From positions 1 to 56,655 of the forward strand of contig JAAEXZ010000008.1 of NCBI GenBank assembly GCA_017879645.1: DNA of 56,655 bases. The letters run 5' to 3'. The position numbers and the translations under genes are program-made. This DNA comes from Nitrosomonas sp. (GTDB lineage Bacteria > Pseudomonadota > Gammaproteobacteria > Burkholderiales > Nitrosomonadaceae). Below the pieces are notes generated by a model. It saw nothing but the letters and a program-made list of their open reading frames with translations. It was not told the origin of the DNA and did no database searches. This document shows, piece after piece, positions 9,807-17,100 of the stretch. The stretch's first letter is position 1. Every line of letters begins with the position of its first letter.

Positions 9807-10208
9807 AATCGTAAAGTTGCATATCCCCACAAGCATCCGAAGTAGGCATATATTCTATCAATCAATATAATACAGCGCCTTAAAAACAAGAAACCTAAAT
9901 TTTCTCCCGAATGAAAGTTTGTGATATGCTCCAAACGTCTAGAGTTGCTGACCCAAATTTGATGCCATACCCAGTTTAATTGCAATTTTCCTGGAAACCG
10001 GGTCATCGGATACAACAATCAAATCATCGCAAGAAATTGTCTCAATTATTCAATGTCACCCTGCAGACTTTTTTCATTTTTACAAATACTGCAATGCCTT
10101 CATTATTGAAGTGAAACAATCGGCAATTCACTGTGGATAAACATGTATGTGTATTCCAAAAATTGCAGCATTCCTGGCTGTCTGGCAGGTATCACCAAAG
10201 GAGTAAAT
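9807..10208. other. Intergenic region between helicase and response-regulator pair
   Basis: About 400 bases, AT-rich, with no gene I can support. A TATAAT lies near 9868-9873 and a weak CTTCA/TGAAG hairpin near 10098-10111. It presumably carries the promoter of the regulator pair. The downstream frame is open from 10143, but the strong ribosome binding site AAAGGAG at 10197-10203 points to a start at 10209, so 10143-10208 is treated as leader. Confidence 0.45.
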
Positions 10209-10727
10209 GTGCAGGCTATAACCGTGGCAGTGGTTGAAATAGATCAGGAACAACAAATTTCTGTTGATAAGCTGGTCCAACAAAATAACAAGCAAATTAA
10301 ATTATTGATCGACAATGAATCCAGTTACAATTCCCAGCTTGAACGCCGTCAGGAATCACGTCATGAAATGACAGTCATTGATAACGCCCTGGCCCGAATC
10401 AAACGTTTGAGTCCAAGAGTGTTATTGGTAAATGCCAACAATTCCATTGAAGAATACTGTGATTTCTTACTGGCACTGCAATATCTTTGTCCGGATACCC
10501 ATGCAATCATGGTAATCAATGAAACAGTCAGGGATGACTACTTATTCAGGACACTGGCTAGTGGAGCCCGCGGTTTTATTTTGAGTGACTTGAACTCCCT
10601 GGATTTATCAAAGGTCGTCAAAGCAGTGGATCAGGGAGAAATCTGGATTTCGCGCAAAATGCAGGGAAAAATCATGGAGCAAATTGTGATCGCCTTTCAG
10701 CATGAGATGCGAGAGGAAAGCCTTTGA
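10209..10727 (+). CDS. Degenerate receiver-domain protein (NarL/FixJ-like, no DNA-binding domain)
   Basis: 172 residues. The fold of a response-regulator receiver is recognisable: ITVAVVEID (first strand), PRVLLVNANN (third strand), AIMVINE (fourth), GARGFILSD (fifth), ending with the linker VVKAVDQGEIWISRKM typical of NarL/LuxR regulators, but the protein stops where the HTH should begin. The phospho-acceptor aspartate is replaced (LVNANN has Asn) and the conserved lysine after the fifth strand is missing, so it is probably not phosphorylated. I chose GTG 10209 because AAAGGAG lies 5 bases upstream and the first strand follows; a longer frame from ATG 10143 is open. Its stop overlaps the next gene by 3-4 bases (TTGA). 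Likely role: partner or decoy for the next protein; inferred only. Confidence 0.75.
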   Translation: MQAITVAVVEIDQEQQISVDKLVQQNNKQIKLLIDNESSYNSQLERRQESRHEMTVIDNALARIKRLSPRVLLVNANNSIEEYCDFLLALQYLCPDTHAIMVINETVRDDYLFRTLASGARGFILSDLNSLDLSKVVKAVDQGEIWISRKMQGKIMEQIVIAFQHEMREESL

Positions 10728-11365
10728 TACTGCTCGCCAGCGCAAATAAAACGATTTTATTTCACTGGGAGCAGGCAATACTGGATTTTTCCACATTATC
10801 CACATGCCATCATTTTGATTCGCTCTTCGACAAACTAAAACGCACCGATCCGGAAATACTGCTGCTGGATTATGAATTGCCGGGATTCAATCATTCCCAC
10901 TCGATCGCCGACATCGTCAATCTCCACAAGAATTTGAAGATTATTGTTTTCAGTCCGGAATTACTAGGTGAAACCGAATGGAATCTGTTCAAAGCCGGCG
11001 TAAAGGGATGCTGTCCCAGCGACATGCCACCGCAGCAGATCAGTCGCGTCATTCAGGTCGTCAAACAAGGCGATTTATGGATACGTCGATCATTAACCAG
11101 CCAGATTCTGAATGAGTTAGTCAGGGTAACCAATGAAAAAAACAGAGTTGAACTTGCGATCAACCAGCTCCTGGAAAATCTCACTCGTCGCGAATACGAG
11201 ATTGCCATGCTCGTGGGTTACGGAGAAAGCAACAAACGAATTGCTCAACGGCTTGCCATTACTGAACGCACGGTCAAGGCTCATTTAACAGAGATTTTTC
11301 GCAAGCTGCATATTTCCGATCGGATAAAACTGGTTCTGATCATGAAAGATGCAGTCAAATCATAA
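10724..11365 (+). CDS. LuxR/NarL-family response regulator
   Basis: 213 residues. The N-terminal receiver keeps a candidate phospho-acceptor (D49 in LLLDYELPG), but the acidic pair at the first strand is replaced (ILLASANKT) and the usual lysine after the fifth strand is absent (GCCPSDMPP). The C-terminal LuxR-type HTH is complete (about 149-205: LTRREYEIAML, ITERTVKAHL, IFRKLHISDR). The start is TTG 10724 within TTGA, overlapping the stop of the previous gene, with GAGAGGAAAG upstream; the two are surely co-translated. No sensor kinase is adjacent. The genes downstream (SCO, oxidase, peroxidase) are convergent and could be targets; that is inference. Confidence 0.85.
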   Translation: MILLASANKTILFHWEQAILDFSTLSTCHHFDSLFDKLKRTDPEILLLDYELPGFNHSHSIADIVNLHKNLKIIVFSPELLGETEWNLFKAGVKGCCPSDMPPQQISRVIQVVKQGDLWIRRSLTSQILNELVRVTNEKNRVELAINQLLENLTRREYEIAMLVGYGESNKRIAQRLAITERTVKAHLTEIFRKLHISDRIKLVLIMKDAVKS

Positions 11366-11516
11366 AAGTATCAGGAAAACCAGCACAGTCTGTCGATTCA
11401 AACTTACAGATCAACTGAAATAGTGAGCATTGCCGAGTTTGAAGTGCATCACCAACCTGTCATCCACACAAAATGACCACGCACGCTATTTCAATTGCTG
11501 TAAAGATCAAATCCAA

Positions 11517-12182
11517 TCAACCCTGTGTGATATGCGTATGTATGGCTTTGGGATCAAGATGATTGATCGTGGCCATGATTTGCTGGGGCTCGGCTAATGA
11601 TGGCGCCATACTCCACCGATTTACCGCATCGTTTCCGATTCGCACCATGCCAGTATGGTTCTCCTTGACATCATCGAGACCTGCCTCACGATCAAAAAAC
11701 CCAAGCTTGTAGCGCAATAGCTCGATATCAGCCGGATCCCCGGTCAGAAACTTCCAGCCGGACCCGATGCCATGGCGTTCTGCATATCGCTTCAAGCCAG
11801 CAGGATTATCAAGTTCCGGTTGCAACGTGATCGAATACATGAACACATCACGTCCAACGCGCTCGCCCAGCATATCCTGAACCTGCAACAGATTGGCTGT
11901 CGCAATCGGACAGATTCCGGCACATTGTGCATACATCATATTGATTGCAACCACTTTATTGTGAACCAGATCATCATAGAACCGAACGGTTTCACCTTCA
12001 TGCGTTATCAGTTTCACATTGGGAAACGGAGTAACATCGCCGAGTGCTGCCGATCGGAGTGTATCCGCCGTTGAACCCAGTTTACTCCAAGCTGCATTCA
12101 AACCAACCAGCCCCAGTGTTGCCAGCCCCATGCCAGCAAGCATTTCCCTGCGTGTATTCATCTTCATTCTCTCTTTATTCAT
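11517..12182 (-). CDS. SCO1/SenC-family copper chaperone (thioredoxin fold)
   Basis: 221 residues. SCO proteins bind one copper through a CxxxC motif and a distal histidine and deliver it, or reduce thiols, at extracytoplasmic copper sites, classically CuA of cytochrome oxidase. Here C87 and C91 (CAGIC) and H176 (ENHTG) are all present. The N-terminus has a twin-arginine-like signal (NTRREML followed by a hydrophobic stretch to ~32). It begins 15 bases after the multicopper oxidase stop and has GGAG 9 bases upstream of ATG 12182; an internal ATG at residue 8 is an alternative. Its place in an operon with a multicopper oxidase rather than cytochrome oxidase genes suggests it matures that oxidase. 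Confidence 0.92.
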   Translation of the reverse strand: MNKERMKMNTRREMLAGMGLATLGLVGLNAAWSKLGSTADTLRSAALGDVTPFPNVKLITHEGETVRFYDDLVHNKVVAINMMYAQCAGICPIATANLLQVQDMLGERVGRDVFMYSITLQPELDNPAGLKRYAERHGIGSGWKFLTGDPADIELLRYKLGFFDREAGLDDVKENHTGMVRIGNDAVNRWSMAPSLAEPQQIMATINHLDPKAIHTHITQG

Positions 12183-12197
12183 GATCGATAGCTCCTA

Positions 12198-14030
12198 TTA
12201 CTCCACGATATCCCAACGCACCATCATGGCGTGATCTTCGTGAATCATGTTATGGCAGTGCATGACATACTTGCCTGGAAAATCACGAAAACGCAGGAAC
12301 AGGCGGATTCGCTCATTGGGCCCCAATACATAGACGTCCTTTCGGCCTCGTTCATGCGGTGGAACTGCCACAGCAACACCATTTCTGAATCGTTGCAGGA
12401 TATGCCCTTCCTCGAAATGAATGTGTACAGGATGACTCCAGCCGCCATTGGGATTATCGATATCCCAGATTTCCATACCCTCTTTCTCGATGTGAGCACC
12501 GGCAGACCTGACATTGACCAGCTTGCTGTTGATGGTCCACAAACCCCGGGTTCTGTTGAATGTCCATTTTCTGACCGGTGCAGCTGCAATTTCCGCTGCC
12601 GTGGGTCTGCGTATGGGGCGTAAAACACTCGGTACGCGACTGACATCCGGTTCCGAAGGGTCGCGATTGACCACGATTTTGAGTACCCGGGTTCCCGGTG
12701 CAACCACTGCACCCGGTCCACGAGTAGTGGTTTGATCCAATCGATTGACCAGATAGAGTTCCGTTCCCAGTGCATATTGCGAGAAATCGACAACGATATC
12801 CCCCCTCTCGGCCACACCCAATCGGACGTTGGTCTGATTCAGCAAAGGCGCAGGCAGAAGATTGCCGTCGTTGGCAATATAAGTGAATCTTTGCACCACA
12901 TTCGCACCGTTGACCAGATAGAATTCGTAAAACCGGTCTGGTCCGGCATTGAGCAGACGCAGACGGTATTTGCGGCGCGCTACTTTCAATACGGGTTCAA
13001 TCTTGCCATTGACCACCACTTTATCGCCGAAGGTACCTTCCGGATCCAATTGATCAAAAATTTGAACACCGTTTGAATCGAACCGCTTGTCCTGGAAGGC
13101 AATCGGATAATCATAGGGGTAGCTTGGCAATCTCAGTGCAGCAGGATTGGGATCGTGCTCATTGCCCGAATCCAGATCATCATAAATCAGATAAAAACCT
13201 GCCATGCCACGACTTGCGTTGGCAGCCGTAAAATCCAGGGTGTGATCATGGTACCAGAGGGTGCCCAGTGCTTCCCGCACATCGCCACCAACAGGATTGC
13301 CTGGTCCCTTGGGAAATTCATCGTAACCGGCGTAGATATTCGGATAAAACTGATCCTTGTACATACCGGGTGCAGTCAGTGTCGGACCCGATTTGAGTGG
13401 ACTGAAATAATCACCTGGAAAACCGTCACTTTCCGATGGCGTATGCAAATTATGCAAATGCATACTGATTTCGGGTGTACCGAATCCGGTATGATTTTGC
13501 GGCAATTCATTATGCAAACGCACGATGATGGGACGACCGTAGCGTGCATGAAACGTCGGATTATGAATAGGCTGGCCATTTGCACCCACCCCCTCGTAAT
13601 TCCACACCAGCTGGTCCGGATATTCCGGATGAAACCGGTGACTGTAATCGGCTCTGACCTTCAGTTCGTACAGATCCGCCTGTCCGGACTGAAGTACCGG
13701 ATTTCCAAAAAAATCCATCCAGCGCTGATGGTTGTTACGTCCGCATTCTCCTACGGCCTTATTGGCAGCCATTTGCGGTGGTGGCAATGCGCTATTCAAA
13801 AGATCGGTCTGGGGCAATGGATCCACTGCATCGGGCAATTCTTCCAGCCACGGCGTTGTCGGTGGACTAGGCAGTGGTGCCACAACCTGGGCCACGCTTT
13901 GCTTTGATGTCAGAATCGCTGGTGCGGCCAGGACAGTTGCGCCAGCCGACTTGAAAAAAGTACGCCTGGACACATTGACTTGGGCTTCTGAAATTTGTGT
14001 TTGTGTTGATTCTTGGTCATTCTTTTTCAT
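12198..14030 (-). CDS. Tat-exported multicopper oxidase (laccase-like, three-domain)
   Basis: 610 residues. A twin-arginine signal, SRRTFFKS at 21-28 followed by a hydrophobic stretch, directs the folded protein out of the cytoplasm. All four copper motifs are intact: HLH at 191-193, HDH at 261-263, HPVHIH with H533, H536 and H538, and the HCH triad at 591-593 with H597 and axial M602. These define the type 1 copper and the trinuclear cluster that reduces O2 to water while oxidising phenols, bilirubin-like compounds or metal ions such as Mn(II) or Cu(I). A proline-rich linker follows the signal (50-90). Upstream on the same strand, 129 bases away, is a giant haem peroxidase; downstream, 15 bases away, the SCO chaperone. 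Substrate cannot be read from sequence. Confidence 0.95.
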   Translation of the reverse strand: MKKNDQESTQTQISEAQVNVSRRTFFKSAGATVLAAPAILTSKQSVAQVVAPLPSPPTTPWLEELPDAVDPLPQTDLLNSALPPPQMAANKAVGECGRNNHQRWMDFFGNPVLQSGQADLYELKVRADYSHRFHPEYPDQLVWNYEGVGANGQPIHNPTFHARYGRPIIVRLHNELPQNHTGFGTPEISMHLHNLHTPSESDGFPGDYFSPLKSGPTLTAPGMYKDQFYPNIYAGYDEFPKGPGNPVGGDVREALGTLWYHDHTLDFTAANASRGMAGFYLIYDDLDSGNEHDPNPAALRLPSYPYDYPIAFQDKRFDSNGVQIFDQLDPEGTFGDKVVVNGKIEPVLKVARRKYRLRLLNAGPDRFYEFYLVNGANVVQRFTYIANDGNLLPAPLLNQTNVRLGVAERGDIVVDFSQYALGTELYLVNRLDQTTTRGPGAVVAPGTRVLKIVVNRDPSEPDVSRVPSVLRPIRRPTAAEIAAAPVRKWTFNRTRGLWTINSKLVNVRSAGAHIEKEGMEIWDIDNPNGGWSHPVHIHFEEGHILQRFRNGVAVAVPPHERGRKDVYVLGPNERIRLFLRFRDFPGKYVMHCHNMIHEDHAMMVRWDIVE

Positions 14031-14061
14031 GGTAATTTCCTTAATCCAATTTCCTGTCGAT

Positions 14062-14101
14062 CACTAAGTACTGTTGTGATACTTTCAGTCAGCACTTAGT
14101 G
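14062..14101. other. Inverted repeat between peroxidase and multicopper oxidase genes
   Basis: CACTAAGT (14062-14069) pairs with ACTTAGTG (14094-14101), and the inner ACTG (14070-14073) pairs with CAGT (14086-14089) with a four-base bulge between. There is no T-run, so it is not a standard terminator. It may be an operator for the oxidase genes, an mRNA processing hairpin or an attenuator. Confidence 0.45.
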
Positions 14102-14159
14102 TCATCGATTGTGTAGATATGTTTATCTGATCCTAAACGATATGTCCTAACACCGTGCA

Positions 14160-17100
14160 TTATAGAATCAAGTCCGAAATAGCCAGTACTGGCGCTGCAG
14201 TCAGTTGAACTTGAAAGTCGGCTGCCAGATTTGCATTCACATTGGCCTCCAGAAGTCCCGTAACCGAATCGTAGCGAACCTGACCAGCACCGCTGAATAG
14301 TGCGTTTCCAATGAATGTAAATGTCTGGTTACCGCCAACCGCAGTATTGGCATCGATCTGTTGCAAATCGATGATGTCTGTTCCGCTGACGAAATCAGCA
14401 ATGATGTCCCGTGCGGCACTTGTCGAATGTCCGATGAGGGCATAGGTAAACTTGTCTGCACCCAACCCACCGGCCAGGTTATCGGCTCCAACACCACCAA
14501 TCAGCGTATCGTTGCCTTTACCACCATCCAGCGAATCACTTCCAGCCAAACCATCGAGAATGTTGTCACCGTCATTCCCGACAATCGTATTGATTACACT
14601 GTTGCCCGTACCGTTGATGGCATCCGTTCCCGTGAGTGTCAACTTCTCGAAATTGGTCGCCAGTGTATAGGTAAAGGCAGTCTGTATGGTGTCGATTCCT
14701 TCATTGGCAAGCTCGGTTATCGTGTCATTGGCATCAATGACATACGTATCGCTTCCGGCGCCACCCAGCAAGATATCTACCCCGTCTCCACCGATCAGAA
14801 TGTCATTCCCACCGAGTCCACTCAACGTATTGCCATTGTTGTTACCGGTCAGGATATTGTTGAGAGTGTTCCCTGTGCCATTGATTGCATCGATGCCGAC
14901 AAGCGTCAGATTCTCGACGTTAGTAGCAAGAGTCAATGTCACCGAAGTTTGGACGGTATCGATTCCTCCTCCTGAATTCTCTGTGATCGTAACCGTATTG
15001 TTATCCACTATATAGGTATCGTTTCCAAACCCACCAATCAGAATATCCACGCCTCCCAGACCATTCAACGTATCGTTGCCACCTAGGCCATTCAACGTAT
15101 TGTTGCCAGAGTTGCCCAGCAGGATGTTATTGGCTGCATTACCGGTACCGTTGATCGGACTTGAACCGGTCAATGTCAGATTTTCGAGGTTATTGCTTAG
15201 CGTATAAGTTACTGAACTCTGTACCGTATCACTGTTGCCCCCACTTGCGGTTTCGGTGATGATGTCGGTCGTGGTATCTACCACATAGGTATCGTTTCCG
15301 TTTCCGCCTATCAGCGTATCGATACCATTGGCGCCATTCAGCGTATCGTTACCCCCTGCGCCGTAAAGCGAATCATCAACCGCTGTTCCAACGATATTGT
15401 TGTCTCCGGGAGTGCCGATGAATGCGATCCGATCGGCAAATTGCAACCGCTCCACATTACGTACCGTGTCACTGCCATCATCTCTGGTTCCGCCTCCTCC
15501 CTGCTGTGGATTGGCATGATCGACAAACACCGTGCCATTGGAGCTGAAAGACAGAATGTAATTAGCGATGACATCCTGGTATACGGCGGTATCGCTTCCA
15601 TCTGCGGTGTATTTGATTTCTCGCACAATCCTGAGTTGACCCGGATTGTAAACACCATTCTGCATCTTCGATCTGAGTGAGCTGGTCATGTTCTCGTACG
15701 AATCGATCTCCAGATTCGGATCGTTGATATCCCGAACACTGATTCTCAGATTCAGCCAGGCATCGCCATCAATGATGTCGTCTCCCGCGCGTCCCTGGAT
15801 CAAATCACTTCCACCACCGCCCAGCAAAATGTTGCCGGCATTGAAAGACAGTTCTCCACCCAGCAGATTGTTCAACCCGTTGATCTGTGCAATACGATCC
15901 GCGGCACTGTGTCCACCACTTGCAGGATTATTCACATTGTCCAGCGCATTATTCTGCCCTGTGATCGGATCGACCAGTTCGAGTTCGACAAAGGTATTGT
16001 CATCGCCAAGAATGGTATCGTTCTTATTCCATCCGGAAGCCGCTTCGACAAAATTGAACCGGTCTGCAATGGGGATGAAAGGGCCAGGGATGACGTTCAG
16101 CAGCAAATCGATATTGGCTGGCGTATTGTCACCATCAGTCACAGCCCAGTCGAAACCGCTGCCACCGTCACTTCTATCGGCTCCGCTCATGCCATTCATG
16201 ATGTCATCTCCGCCCTCACCATTGAATACATCCAGACTGCCGGCACCAATGAATACATCATTGCCGCGAATCGGGTCGCGTCCGAAAGGATCGGCATTAT
16301 CGCCCGGCATAGCTGCGGCTGCACCGTTCTCCAGCCAGTCATCTCCCTCGCCACCCATCATGGTTGCGTTGGGTGTATTCCCAAAAAGAAAGTCGTTACC
16401 TGCTCCGGCAAACACTTCCGATACATCATTTCCAGTCACGACAAAATCATTTCCGGTGCCACCGAATATGACATTCAGACCGGGTCCACCATTAATGACA
16501 TCGTTACCATCACCTCCCTTGATCGTGTCGTCACCCGATGCATCCGTAATGATGTCGTCGCCAGTACCGCCGTTCAGGAAATCGTTATCCGCTCCGCCTT
16601 CGAGACGATCGTTACCCTCATCACCCCACAGCGTATCCACGCCCGAATCGGAACGCAGCCGGTCATTTCCCGATGTGCCTCCCATGACCACGTGTCCCTG
16701 GCCGTTGTAACGTATCGTGTTAGATCCCAGCGTGTTATCGCGAACCAGTAGTTGCGACTCGTTGTAAGGCGTTGCAGGATCATCCTGAATGGCACCACTA
16801 CCCCCCACATTGCCAGCTTCGAAGGTATAGGTCGGTGTCGAAAAGACATTCATCGGCAAGTGCTTCACATCCGGCAGATTGCGCATGATCAATTCGGCGA
16901 AGGAGCTTTGTTCGAGTTCGGTCAGGAAATTGAGACCAGCCGTTCTTTCCAGATAATAGAAACGGTCTGCGTCCTGCAATTTCTCCATTTGTGTTTCAAA
17001 TACGAAATTGAACGTGGAACCCAGCAAACCGCCAAATGGCATTTGTTTCTCCGCCAAACCACCAATCCAGAAATCGACTGCATCCAACCCTGTGACAATC

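Noticed and set aside
10143-10208. Longer N-terminus of the first receiver-like protein from ATG 10143
   Set aside because: The strong AAAGGAG at 10197-10203 and the first receiver strand right after GTG 10209 make the shorter form more likely.
14160-15400. Regularly spaced short repeats that might suggest a CRISPR array
   Set aside because: The repeats are in frame, imperfect and encode RTX nonapeptides; spacers are not unique and no cas genes are present.
15688-16710. 340-codon open frame on the plus strand, antisense to RTX repeats
   Set aside because: Serine/proline-rich low-complexity translation produced by reading glycine/aspartate RTX codons backwards; not a gene.
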